NCBI GenBank assembly: GCA_016932035.1
Contig: JAFGDR010000036.1
Location: 24,715-88,714, forward strand
DNA length: 64,000 nucleotides
Reading direction: 5' to 3'
Origin: Candidatus Cloacimonadota bacterium
GTDB lineage: Bacteria; Cloacimonadota; Cloacimonadia; JGIOTU-2
The position numbers and the translations under genes were made by a program. Shown piece after piece: positions 36,745 through 45,859 of this stretch. The notes beneath the pieces were generated by a model, which was not told where the DNA came from, searched no databases, and saw only the letters and a list, made by a program, of their open reading frames with translations. How positions within the stretch are numbered: the stretch's first letter is position 1; each line of letters begins with the position of its first letter.

Positions 36745-37377
36745 ATGAAAAATATTTGTGATCCCTGGCATCCGGACTACGATTTTGTTGATGAGGTTGA
36801 ACCAATCAAATTAAGCTACCCTCATGCAGTTTTTACTGGTTCATTTAAGCAAGGAATTTCATCTTATTCTTTAAGTTTCAGAAATGTATCCTCTTTTCTT
36901 GGACATATATGCCTGTGTGGTGCTGGAGGATATCGAATCACACAACTCGCATTAGAATATATTAATACAGATCATACTCCTCTTGAAAAAGACAGGTTCA
37001 CACTCATCAGCAGTAAGGATAATACAATTAGTGATGTTATAGCTTTTATACTCGGTTGTCCAAGGAGGAATGACTCTCAAAAAAATCAATATTTTATCGA
37101 TGAAACTATAGAAACGAAACGACGGGAATATATCTATAGAATTGAGTATCATCCATTGAAGAAAGCTGTGCAGATATTATACAGAAAGCATCTTCTCGTT
37201 GGGAATGAATATATGGATGAATTATGGGAGATCGAGAAAGCCCTTGATAAAAAGCCGGAATCGGTATCCAAAAAGGACAAGATTATTTATAGAACTGCAA
37301 TGATAAAAATGGTGAGAAATGTCCTTTTTGATGAAGTGCCAGGATTGTTTGAGGTAAAAGAAATTTCATATACGTAA
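36745..37377 (+). CDS. FmdE-domain-like protein
   Basis: A 210-aa protein. Residues 50-105 resemble the FmdE (formylmethanofuran dehydrogenase subunit E) fold: SSFLGHICLCGAGGYRITQL matches the family's HGHxCPGxxxGYR block, and DNTISDVIAFILGCP matches its D-x-x-x-D-x-x-Q-x-x-x-GC block. The proline and second conserved residue of the CPG motif are changed (CLCGAGG). FmdE proteins bind metals and occur in anaerobes beside molybdenum enzymes. The charged C terminus has no recognised domain, and no good ribosome site precedes the ATG. It is followed by aldehyde dehydrogenase after 144 nt. Confidence 0.6.
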   Translation: MKNICDPWHPDYDFVDEVEPIKLSYPHAVFTGSFKQGISSYSLSFRNVSSFLGHICLCGAGGYRITQLALEYINTDHTPLEKDRFTLISSKDNTISDVIAFILGCPRRNDSQKNQYFIDETIETKRREYIYRIEYHPLKKAVQILYRKHLLVGNEYMDELWEIEKALDKKPESVSKKDKIIYRTAMIKMVRNVLFDEVPGLFEVKEISYT

Positions 37378-37468
37378 ACATGATATGAATCTTGTTTTCC
37401 ATTAAATACTCTTTTCATGCTTTTTCAACTGCCACATCGTAATAAAATGAAGATCGATGGCAAATAAA

Positions 37469-37474
37469 TTGACA
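37469..37474 (+). promoter_or_regulatory. Possible -35 hexamer upstream of aldehyde dehydrogenase
   Basis: TTGACA 48 nt before the ATG at 37522. TATGTT and TATAGT follow, but at only 4-9 nt, and no -10-like hexamer sits at the usual distance. Confidence 0.25.
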
Positions 37475-37521
37475 TCACTATGTTATAGTTTCTGCTCGAT
37501 TCAAATCAAAAAGAAGGTGCT

Positions 37522-38934
37522 ATGCAAAAACAATATCCCCTTTTTATCGGTAATACAAAAGTAAAGACTAAAGAGAAACGAACAATTTCATGTCCTCATG
37601 ACAAAATACCTGTTGGGATAGTATATATTGCAAATGATACCCATATCGATCAAGCAATAAAGAAAGCAGTAAAATGTTTTGAAACAAGCAAAGACATGCC
37701 AGCATATGAGCGTTCTGACATACTCTTTTCGATTGCAAAAGATATTGAGAATACAAAAGATGTTTTAGCAGAAACTCTCGCTTTGGAATGCGCAAAAAAC
37801 ATCACTTTTGCCCGAGGTGAGGTAAAAAGAGCAATCCAAACCTTTACTCTTGCTGCGGAAGAAGCAAAAAGAATTAATGGAGATTTCTTCGGACTGGATA
37901 GCGTTCCTAAAGGTGCTCATACTCATGCACTTGTGAAACTATTCCCAATCGGACCTGTACTTGGGATCGCCCCTTTCAATTTTCCAATTAACCTTGTAGC
38001 ACATAAGGTTGCACCAGCAATTGCTGTTGGAAATCCTATTATTATGAAACCTTCTTCACTTGCCCCTATCTCTGCACTGAATCTCGCGGAAATTATCATA
38101 AAGTATGTTCCTGACGGTATGCTTTCTGTGCTTCCCTGCTCCGGACCTTCCATAATGAGCGCTGTAAAAAATGAAGACATCAAAATGATCAGCTTTACGG
38201 GCAGTCCGGCAGTTGGCTGGAAACTGAAAGATCAGTACAGTAAAAAGAGAATTTGTCTTGAATTAGGAGGCAACGCCGGTCTTATTATCGATGAAGATGC
38301 GGATATTGAAGATGCCGTCAATAAATCGATCATTGGTGGTTTTGGATATGCTGGACAGGTTTGTATTCACACACAAAGATTCTATGTTCATAACTCAATA
38401 TTCAAAGAATTTCTCAACTTGTTTTTGGTCAAAACAAAAGAGATCAAACTTGGTCATCCACTCGATGAAGAAGCATTTCTAAATTGTATGATATCCGAAC
38501 AGGAAGCGATCAGGGCTGAAAGTTGGATACAGGAAGCTGTTCAACAGGGGGCTGAAATTCTTTGTGGAGGTAAACGAGACGGTACAAAGCTCGAAGCAAC
38601 CATCCTTACCAAAACAAAGCAGGACATGAAAGTAGAAAAAAATGAAGTATTTGCTCCAGTGGTAACTCTTACTCCTTTTGATGATTTTAAAAAAGCAGTC
38701 GGGATGATTAATAATTCAGTTTACGGACTGCAGGCAGGTGTTTTCTCAAATAATCTTAAACATATCAAATATGCTTTCAAAATTTTGGAAGTTGGAGGAG
38801 TCATCATCAATAACACACCAACATTCCGAGTTGACCAGATGCCTTACGGTGGTGTAAAGAATTCCGGCTTCGGTCGAGAAGGAGTCCGTTATTCAATCGA
38901 AGAAATGACCGAGTTAAAATTGCTTGTGATCTGA
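37522..38934 (+). CDS. NAD(P)-dependent aldehyde dehydrogenase
   Basis: A 470-aa aldehyde dehydrogenase, oxidising an aldehyde to its acid. Motifs in order: GIAPFNFPINL near 152 (oxyanion Asn), MKPSS for the cofactor, SFTGSPAVGW, general-base Glu in LELGGNAG near 252, nucleophile Cys in GYAGQVCIHTQR near 286, and PYGGVKNSGFGREG. The overall form resembles the lactaldehyde or non-phosphorylating GAPDH branch. AGAAGG precedes the ATG. A strong terminator follows, so it probably ends a one- or two-gene unit. Confidence 0.92.
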   Translation: MQKQYPLFIGNTKVKTKEKRTISCPHDKIPVGIVYIANDTHIDQAIKKAVKCFETSKDMPAYERSDILFSIAKDIENTKDVLAETLALECAKNITFARGEVKRAIQTFTLAAEEAKRINGDFFGLDSVPKGAHTHALVKLFPIGPVLGIAPFNFPINLVAHKVAPAIAVGNPIIMKPSSLAPISALNLAEIIIKYVPDGMLSVLPCSGPSIMSAVKNEDIKMISFTGSPAVGWKLKDQYSKKRICLELGGNAGLIIDEDADIEDAVNKSIIGGFGYAGQVCIHTQRFYVHNSIFKEFLNLFLVKTKEIKLGHPLDEEAFLNCMISEQEAIRAESWIQEAVQQGAEILCGGKRDGTKLEATILTKTKQDMKVEKNEVFAPVVTLTPFDDFKKAVGMINNSVYGLQAGVFSNNLKHIKYAFKILEVGGVIINNTPTFRVDQMPYGGVKNSGFGREGVRYSIEEMTELKLLVI

Positions 38935-38952
38935 TACTTGAGAAATCAATTA

Positions 38953-38984
38953 AAGAAAGCGAGGATGGACATCCTCGCTTTCTT
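38953..38984. terminator. Bidirectional rho-independent terminator
   Basis: Perfect 14-bp stem (left arm AAGAAAGCGAGGAT, tetraloop GGAC) between the stops of the convergent aldehyde dehydrogenase and transglutaminase-like genes. The A-rich base of the left arm and T-rich right arm give a U-tract-like end on both strands. The best terminator in the window. Confidence 0.85.
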
Positions 38985-39004
38985 CAATATTTGTTTCGTA
39001 AATT

Positions 39005-40612
39005 TTACCAGAAAATGACTTCCCCTTTTTCAATAGTAAAAATTCTCGGGTCAGGATGCAGGCAATCTTCTTCTACTTTATACAGTGATGCGGGATAGTA
39101 ATACTCAAAAATCAGTGAATCTGTTGTTGCAATAGTTTCTACCAGTTCATTCCAATCATCTTCTGCCCATACATACCAAGTATATGTGCTGTCGATTTTG
39201 ATCTTATTCTCTCCACCATGCCCTATCTTCTTTAATATAAATATACTGTCAGTTGGACATCTATCATCTACTATGATATTATCAAAACTGAAAATCTGAC
39301 CATCCTCATTGAGAATGAAGGGAGCACCAGCAGGAACCGGTTCATAATCCGGCTTCATCTCATTTTCGACCAATACGGAATCGACAATCTCATAAAATAC
39401 CGGTAAATATGCAATCCTTCTCCCCATATCGGTGAAGGTAACGTTTCTCGAACTATCAACACTTCCCCAATGTATGGGTTGCCAATCATTATCATTGTAC
39501 ACCGCAATATATGCAAATGGAATGTCATCATCTACCTGAACGGATACATCAGAAACAGGCACATATTTATCAGTCACATCTTTAAAATTTTTATAACCAA
39601 GCCATGGAGGAGCTTTCATCGAATCAGGCAACACATCTGCTAAAGTATTTTTTTCTTGAGAAAAGACCTTTCGATAGACTTTTGCAATTTTTTCCTGAAG
39701 GTTATACTGTCCTGGATTTGCTTCTGCACCCATAAACGGGATCACTTCATCACCGGGAAGCACGATCGCATTCCAGGCATGATTATTGGAACGATCAGGC
39801 CAATACGGTGTAAAATCACTGGTTACCGCAAGCCCGTTAGCACGCATCGCATAGATCGTGAAATTCGTCATATCCTCACAGCGGCCATATCCGTTCTTGA
39901 GCATCTCTTCAAGTCCCTGATCTGTTGGGTGGTAATAAAATACATCTTTGAAGGTGAATATTTTACGAACGGAATCATTAGTAGCAAAGGCAAGGTGGAG
40001 TGGATCTGAAGCCCCGAGTCTCAGCGGTTCAAGACGATGCCAGAAATACAACCGCCAATTTGATAATGGTTCGGAGGAACCCCTGTACGGAAGGATATAT
40101 TCCCGGAAATCCTCCCATGAATATCCGATTGTCCATGGATACGTTTCATATGCCAGAAAAGCAAGATCGATATGGGTAATAAGGAGTTCGGCTGTCATCG
40201 TTTGGACGTCTTCCTGCCTTTCGATCAGCTTGTAATGAAGCTCTCCAAGCTCCTGTTCAAGAGAGTCTAAATATGTCTGAATTTCGTTCGCATTATCAAA
40301 TTCCATCACATCCAGAGGTGCGATGGTGCCGAGTGAATCAACCAGTTGAACATCCACGAATGAATGATCTGGCATGTACGCGATCAGAAAGGATGCAGCT
40401 TCAAACTTTTGAGGATCATCTTTATAGTGATAAAGTACTTTGAGCAGCTCTTTTTTATTACTGCCTGCTTTATCAAGACTTTCTATCACCTTCTCACGAT
40501 ATTCATCCGAAATCATAGGTGTTATCTTTTTCATAGAGTAAGGCTGAAAAACGGAACATGCAGTCATGCTAATTACACTCACGATAATGACGAATATCAG
40601 ATACTTCTTCAT
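39005..40612 (-). CDS. Transglutaminase-like lipoprotein
   Basis: A 535-aa exported protein. The N terminus is a lipoprotein signal (MKKYLIFVIIVSVISMTACS) with lipobox Cys19. A transglutaminase-core-like segment has C245 (GYGRCEDMTNF) and H278 (NNHAWNAI), the order expected for the papain-like C-H-D triad. After about 330 there are likely beta-sandwich repeats with no recognised name (FTDMGRRIAYLPVFYEI). Members of this kind act as periplasmic or surface peptidases or cross-linkers; the activity here is unknown. It ends at the shared terminator and lies 12 nt after tldD. Confidence 0.82.
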   Translation of the reverse strand: MKKYLIFVIIVSVISMTACSVFQPYSMKKITPMISDEYREKVIESLDKAGSNKKELLKVLYHYKDDPQKFEAASFLIAYMPDHSFVDVQLVDSLGTIAPLDVMEFDNANEIQTYLDSLEQELGELHYKLIERQEDVQTMTAELLITHIDLAFLAYETYPWTIGYSWEDFREYILPYRGSSEPLSNWRLYFWHRLEPLRLGASDPLHLAFATNDSVRKIFTFKDVFYYHPTDQGLEEMLKNGYGRCEDMTNFTIYAMRANGLAVTSDFTPYWPDRSNNHAWNAIVLPGDEVIPFMGAEANPGQYNLQEKIAKVYRKVFSQEKNTLADVLPDSMKAPPWLGYKNFKDVTDKYVPVSDVSVQVDDDIPFAYIAVYNDNDWQPIHWGSVDSSRNVTFTDMGRRIAYLPVFYEIVDSVLVENEMKPDYEPVPAGAPFILNEDGQIFSFDNIIVDDRCPTDSIFILKKIGHGGENKIKIDSTYTWYVWAEDDWNELVETIATTDSLIFEYYYPASLYKVEEDCLHPDPRIFTIEKGEVIFW

Positions 40613-40624
40613 TATTTAAGCTCC

Positions 40625-42070
40625 TTATTTGCGAACACCAACGGCAACTTTTATGAATCGTGCTGGTGCTGCCCCGTGTGACATTTCAGCTCTCTGTCCC
40701 GGCTGCCCTTTACCGCAGTTTGGAACACCCCACAGCTCCCATTCTTCTTCACCGCATATAGCATCACAGCTCTGCCAAAATTGAGGAGTAATGCCTTGAT
40801 AGGTTGGATTTTTTACGATGCGGACTTTTTTTCCATTTTTAATCTCCCATCCGATCTCTGTAGTGAACTGGAAATTCAGGCGACGCTGATCGATACTCCA
40901 TGTTTTATTCGTTTCAACAAGAAGACCGTTCTTTGTGTCTGCGATTAGATCATCCAAGGAACCTTGACCGGGCATAAGAGATATATTGACCATCCTGATC
41001 ATAGGGATATTACTGTAACCGTCTGCCCTGTTACATCCCCTGCTGTGTGAATCGCCAATGACATGTGCCAGCTCACGGTTCGTAAGATACATCTTATACA
41101 AACCATTCTGTATCATATGATATCGCTGTGCTCGAACGCCGTCATCATCATAGCCAAAGGTTGCAAGTCCGGTTGGTACAGTTGAGTCTGCGACCACATT
41201 AACGATGGGAGAGCCATAATTGAAGTCCTTATACAGATCAGTTGTGAGGAAACTGCGTCCTGCATAGTTCGCTTCCATACCAAGAACTCTATCCAATTCT
41301 GAGGGATGTCCAATTGATTCATGGATTTGCAATCCGAGCTGACTTCCTTCAATAATAATGTCCATATCCCTAACCGGGCAATCCGGCGCATCAAGAAGTG
41401 CAACTGCTTCATCTCGAACACGTTCTGCATTTTCAACAAATGGAGTTGCAAGAATATATTCATAGCCCATCTGCTTGTATTGTCCTCCAAAAGAAGCAGG
41501 ATAGGATCGTACCTGCACATTTGGACCATCAACAGCTGTCACAGAATATCCTCCACCGCTACGAAGCAATATCTGCTCGATGAATGAACCTTCTGTTGTA
41601 GCAAGCCATTGATGTTCTCTCCAGAAGCTCATTTCCGATTCTGCAACTTTTATCTTATCATTTTTCCTGAGAATCGTATCGATTTTGTTAAGGAGAGAAA
41701 GTTTATCCTCAAGCGAAACCGTAAATGGATCAATGATATATGGAGATGTCCATATGTCCTCATGAATCGGTTCTGGTGCAAGCCGGATGCTGTCTTTTCT
41801 AAGCGTAGCAGATGCTTTTGCAATATCTACTGCTCGTTTTGCAACTATCTTGATCTCTTGCTTCGTCACAATGGAACTCGATGCAAAACCCCATGAACCA
41901 TTTGCTATTACACGGATACCAAAACCGAAGCTTTCGGTATTATTGAGTGTTTCAACCTCTCCATTTTTCATGAAGATTTTCTGGTTCTTTGAAATAATTA
42001 TTCGTATATCCGCATAGGATGCGCCGTGCAAAATTGCTGCATCCAGTGCTAATTGACAAAGATCTTTCAT
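40625..42070 (-). CDS. tldD: TldD/PmbA family metalloprotease
   Basis: A 481-aa TldD-like protein. With TldE it forms a zinc peptidase that degrades unfolded peptides and matures some ribosomal peptides. The zinc motif is HESIGH followed by ELDR; the C-terminal core has SRGCNRADGYSNIPM and the family's ending block. The second ATG (42070) is preferred because AAGGA lies 6 nt before it. No tldE/pmbA partner is adjacent. It directly follows the C25 gene. Confidence 0.92.
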   Translation of the reverse strand: MKDLCQLALDAAILHGASYADIRIIISKNQKIFMKNGEVETLNNTESFGFGIRVIANGSWGFASSSIVTKQEIKIVAKRAVDIAKASATLRKDSIRLAPEPIHEDIWTSPYIIDPFTVSLEDKLSLLNKIDTILRKNDKIKVAESEMSFWREHQWLATTEGSFIEQILLRSGGGYSVTAVDGPNVQVRSYPASFGGQYKQMGYEYILATPFVENAERVRDEAVALLDAPDCPVRDMDIIIEGSQLGLQIHESIGHPSELDRVLGMEANYAGRSFLTTDLYKDFNYGSPIVNVVADSTVPTGLATFGYDDDGVRAQRYHMIQNGLYKMYLTNRELAHVIGDSHSRGCNRADGYSNIPMIRMVNISLMPGQGSLDDLIADTKNGLLVETNKTWSIDQRRLNFQFTTEIGWEIKNGKKVRIVKNPTYQGITPQFWQSCDAICGEEEWELWGVPNCGKGQPGQRAEMSHGAAPARFIKVAVGVRK

Positions 42071-42088
42071 GGTCATTCCTTTCTCTTC

Positions 42089-45000
42089 TTATCGTAATAA
42101 AAGTATCTTTCCGATATCAGTATATTTGGCGTTATCAATTTTAACGAAATATATGCCATTTGGAGTTTTTCTGTTTTGATCATCCAGACCATTCCAAACT
42201 GTCTGAAATCCAAAATCAGTACTCCCTAATTCTAATGATCTTACAAGCTGTCCCTTAATATTAAAAATTCCAGCTGTGACCTCATGGAGTTGCTTATCTG
42301 TCGTATAATATGAAATCATTGTAGAACCGGAGGACGGCTGAGGATATATACCAAGGTCGCCATTCATCATTACTGGTTCATCATCGATTGCATAGTATGG
42401 ATCAGGAGGGTCGGTTGTATATTTTATTGCTAGCTCGTTTTCAAGAGGAGTTGCACTTGCAGGATAGATATCAGCATATGTATAGAGCACGCCATCAGAT
42501 TGAGTGAGATTCTCAATTCCCAAAGTTGAGTAGTTACTTGTTGCATCAGGATTGCTTATTGTGTGATAATTACACTGCAACTCACCATTTCCGCTTGCTG
42601 TGGGATAATGAACCGGATCATACAGAACAAGCTGGAACTTCTCGACTGATGTATCATCAAACCTGTTACAGCACTCATTCCACTCGATGATAAAACGGTT
42701 GTTCGTCAGATCATTATAATGGCAAATACGCATATCATGATGATATGTGGTGTCTGAAACAGTATAGGGTTCGCCGATCAAGTCATCCCAATATGCACAT
42801 ACCTGCCCGTATGGACCAAGCGCTGAAGGTATATCCCAGTTACGGAAATTCGTCCAATCATTCGTAATGAATGAAATCCAACCGTTCGAACATATGGTGA
42901 TCTCATCGAATATTTCTCCATAATAGGTGAATGAAAAAGGTAATGGGATCGTCCTGGACTCATCATCAGCCATGAAGATAACATCACCGAAACCACCCTC
43001 TTGAGGATCGATCTCTTCCCAGAAATAGATCGGTACTTCAGAATAATCTACATCATAACTGTCGTATGCATAGTAGCCAAAAGCATCTGGTCCCGTTGGA
43101 GCGTTCGTTTCGATTGGACCGGTTTCAAGAGAGAAATAGGTCTGTGTTATTCTATTCTCAGCATCTGTAAGTGTAAGTTCGAAGGGAATATTCCTTCCGA
43201 TAAAGCAGTTGCTTTCTATTTTCACATTGAATGTACCGGATGAAGTAGCATTCATATTTACTGATCCAAAAGCGTAATCCGTAGAGGTCAGTTCAGCTGC
43301 ATCGCTATAAACTGCTAATTCTCCATCAATGCCAACCGCATTAAAAGAAGCGATATTTTGAATGGTAACCTGTATTTGATTAATCTGTCCTGGCTCAAGC
43401 CATCCGCTTGTGGAATTGACGTTCACATCGACAACTTCAAACAGAAGAGATGATGCAATCAGAGAAAATTTCGATGTTGATCCGGTTGAAATATCAAGCA
43501 CGAACTCAAGCACCTCTATATCCGGACAGTCAGCATGTATCTCAATTTCATAACTTTGCACGCTCGTTCCACCTGATGTGATATCACCGAATGTTTTTGT
43601 TGAAACAGGTATCGTAATGAATGAACTGCTTGAACTGAGTGTTGCACTCACACCTGAAGCTGTTGATGTTCCAAAATTTTTCAATGTAAGATCGAAACTC
43701 AGTGTCGAACCTGCTTGAACAGCAGCACTCGTTTCATATTCGAATAAACCCACATCATTTGTTTGTTCGAGAACATCTATTGTATCGATTTTTGCAATGA
43801 AATTCGGAGCTGTTATAACAAGTATGATCTCACCAGTGCTTTCCGATGTAAATGGAATGGTCGCATGCCCGTTTTCAAGAAATGCGACTTCATAAAATTC
43901 ATCGGCTTTTTTTGCTGTGACCGTTCCCTCTTCGAGATTTGTACATGTGACATCCAAATAATTAGTACCAACTGTAACCGTCTCCGGTATCGTGCATTGG
44001 ATTTCTTCAGGTATGGTCGTCCACATGGTGAGTGTCGGATCACCGAGGATGTTGTACACATAAAAATAAAATTCTACCTGGTCGCCAAGACCCTGCTGCA
44101 AAGGAAAATTATGATACAGTTCTATCTTCCCTCGTAAAACTGACAAACCAAAATCGTAGATTCCTTCATCCAGCAATCCGTAATAAAATCCTGAGAAAAG
44201 AGAGTTATTCAACTTTGTGCTGGTATGCAGATCTGAAGGTCCCACAAAAACAACACCACCCTGAGGAGCAGTGGGCGTTCCAAGCTGAAGGATCGCTTCG
44301 CCAAAGCAGGGATCTGCAGAAGTATTCGCAAAGTCACCAGTATTACACACAAATGAAGTAACAACCGGTGTTTTCACTCCATTACTCAAACTTCCCATAT
44401 TGTCAACATGGAATTCCGGGTAATGCCATCCGTTCGCATCTCCCCAGCCACGGTAGTTAAGAAAACTGATACCGGCATTGATCTTACTCACGATCTCGGA
44501 GGTGCCGGGATATGTCGGTGGATAAAAAACCGTATCGACCTGGGTAAATCCATAATGTAACATCTTATCCCTGAGCCATCGGGAAACTTTGACCGGCGTA
44601 CTCGGTGTGGGAGGAGTCGTGCTGTAATTTCCTGCAACAACAAGCGCTTTTTTCAGCCATTCAGGATTTTCAAGGTATGGAGTTTTTTCATATGAAATAA
44701 CTTTGTTAATGACTGTCCAGAGCTGGTTTATCTCATCAATGGACATACGCCCGATGATCACATCAGGAAAATAATCCGTTCCATCAAGAAGCGTGTAGGG
44801 ATGGTCTGATACATCGTTTTCTGCGCTGAAATAGAAGGATGGTACTGCAAAATAATCGTCCACATCCCCTATCAGAAGAACATAATCTGGCGGTACATCT
44901 GAGGTGTCATACACCTGCTGGATATATGCTTTGATTTCGTTGGCGGTTGTGCCGGTTTCCGTAAGCGTTGCAACCGAGCATTCGATACCCTTTGCTTCTT

Positions 45001-45574
45001 TCCAATCGATAAAATTCTGTATATAATTCTCAAGAAGCTGGTGGCAGATAATGAGCATGTTCGATGGCTGTAGTTGAAGACCTTCAAGATACGATTCGTC
45101 AAAGTTATCTACTACAGATGGATATACCTTATAGAATGCTTTGGATAAAGATTTCGGAACCTGCCTGTCATTCGTCGGAACGATCTCGAATTCCATTTTT
45201 TCGATTTTTGAGTACGTATTGTGTTTCTCATTATACACGTTCGTTTTGATCTGCAATGTATGCGCAGAAAGATCTCTCATAGTAAATGAGTTTGTTTTTA
45301 GGATTCTTTTTTCATCTATCTGATCAACCGTTTTTAGAAGATTACCTGCGTCATCATATTCTGATAATACACACGTATGAATGACTATCTCAATGTCATC
45401 CGAAGGTACAGCAATGGTTGTGAATACGTTGTCTTCTGCAGCGGTCATATCGATGGTATTTTCAAATTGGATTTCAATACTATTTCCTTTTGATGAATAA
45501 GAAAACATGTCCTTTGCATGAAGGATGTTCAGTGCGAGGAGAAGTATCATAGTGACGACAAATACTTTTTTCAT
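42089..45574 (-). CDS. Peptidase C25 (gingipain-like) exported protein with Por secretion tail
   Basis: An 1161-aa secreted protein. Signal peptide at 1-20, a prodomain-like beta region, then a C25 domain (about 170-520) with NMLIICHQLL, YVLLIGDVDDYFAVPSFYF and FFPDVIIGRMS-like strands. The nucleophile candidate is C410 (SFVCNTGDF), but the GHG histidine of gingipains is Trp377 (NYRGWGDANGWH); see findings. CARDB-like beta domains follow, then a region with YAYDSYDVDYSEVP. The last 80 or so residues are a type IX sorting tail (GDLGIYPQPSSG ... NGIYFVKI ... KILLLR). The ATG at 45574 is followed by the signal peptide and preceded by AGGGG; an upstream in-frame Met is unlikely. Confidence 0.87.
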   Translation of the reverse strand: MKKVFVVTMILLLALNILHAKDMFSYSSKGNSIEIQFENTIDMTAAEDNVFTTIAVPSDDIEIVIHTCVLSEYDDAGNLLKTVDQIDEKRILKTNSFTMRDLSAHTLQIKTNVYNEKHNTYSKIEKMEFEIVPTNDRQVPKSLSKAFYKVYPSVVDNFDESYLEGLQLQPSNMLIICHQLLENYIQNFIDWKEAKGIECSVATLTETGTTANEIKAYIQQVYDTSDVPPDYVLLIGDVDDYFAVPSFYFSAENDVSDHPYTLLDGTDYFPDVIIGRMSIDEINQLWTVINKVISYEKTPYLENPEWLKKALVVAGNYSTTPPTPSTPVKVSRWLRDKMLHYGFTQVDTVFYPPTYPGTSEIVSKINAGISFLNYRGWGDANGWHYPEFHVDNMGSLSNGVKTPVVTSFVCNTGDFANTSADPCFGEAILQLGTPTAPQGGVVFVGPSDLHTSTKLNNSLFSGFYYGLLDEGIYDFGLSVLRGKIELYHNFPLQQGLGDQVEFYFYVYNILGDPTLTMWTTIPEEIQCTIPETVTVGTNYLDVTCTNLEEGTVTAKKADEFYEVAFLENGHATIPFTSESTGEIILVITAPNFIAKIDTIDVLEQTNDVGLFEYETSAAVQAGSTLSFDLTLKNFGTSTASGVSATLSSSSSFITIPVSTKTFGDITSGGTSVQSYEIEIHADCPDIEVLEFVLDISTGSTSKFSLIASSLLFEVVDVNVNSTSGWLEPGQINQIQVTIQNIASFNAVGIDGELAVYSDAAELTSTDYAFGSVNMNATSSGTFNVKIESNCFIGRNIPFELTLTDAENRITQTYFSLETGPIETNAPTGPDAFGYYAYDSYDVDYSEVPIYFWEEIDPQEGGFGDVIFMADDESRTIPLPFSFTYYGEIFDEITICSNGWISFITNDWTNFRNWDIPSALGPYGQVCAYWDDLIGEPYTVSDTTYHHDMRICHYNDLTNNRFIIEWNECCNRFDDTSVEKFQLVLYDPVHYPTASGNGELQCNYHTISNPDATSNYSTLGIENLTQSDGVLYTYADIYPASATPLENELAIKYTTDPPDPYYAIDDEPVMMNGDLGIYPQPSSGSTMISYYTTDKQLHEVTAGIFNIKGQLVRSLELGSTDFGFQTVWNGLDDQNRKTPNGIYFVKIDNAKYTDIGKILLLR

Positions 45575-45859
45575 ACAGCCCCTAAAATAATTTTTCATAA
45601 CTGTGGAAATCGAGTTTTTTATGTCCAGAATTGTAGAAAGACTTAACCACGAAACACACGAAAAAGTACAAAAAAAATTCATCAATCGTCTCCATTACAT
45701 ATCGCCGTTGCAATTACAGAACACTCGGCTTCATTGTAATCCGCCGTAGTTGGCAGAGAAGAAATATTTTCAGTATGATTGCCTGTCATTACTGCGAAAT
45801 CACGAATAAAGTATACTTCTTAAATCCTCAAACATTATTCTCAATTCATTATTCACTAC
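45575..45859. other. 285-nt intergenic region with repeat-like relics
   Basis: Non-coding gap between the beta-helix stop and the C25 start. It has a short tract at 45644-45662 (CCACGAAACACACGAAAAA) of a kind that recurs dispersed in many genomes, and CCGCCGTAGTTGGCAGAG at 45742-45759. I see no tRNA, ORF or hairpin. A C25 promoter probably lies here, but none was identified. Confidence 0.3.

Noticed and set aside
36608-36805. A 65-codon minus-strand frame overlapping the start of the FmdE-like gene.
   Set aside because: No family resemblance, no ribosome site, and it overlaps a better-supported gene and the hflK promoter area.
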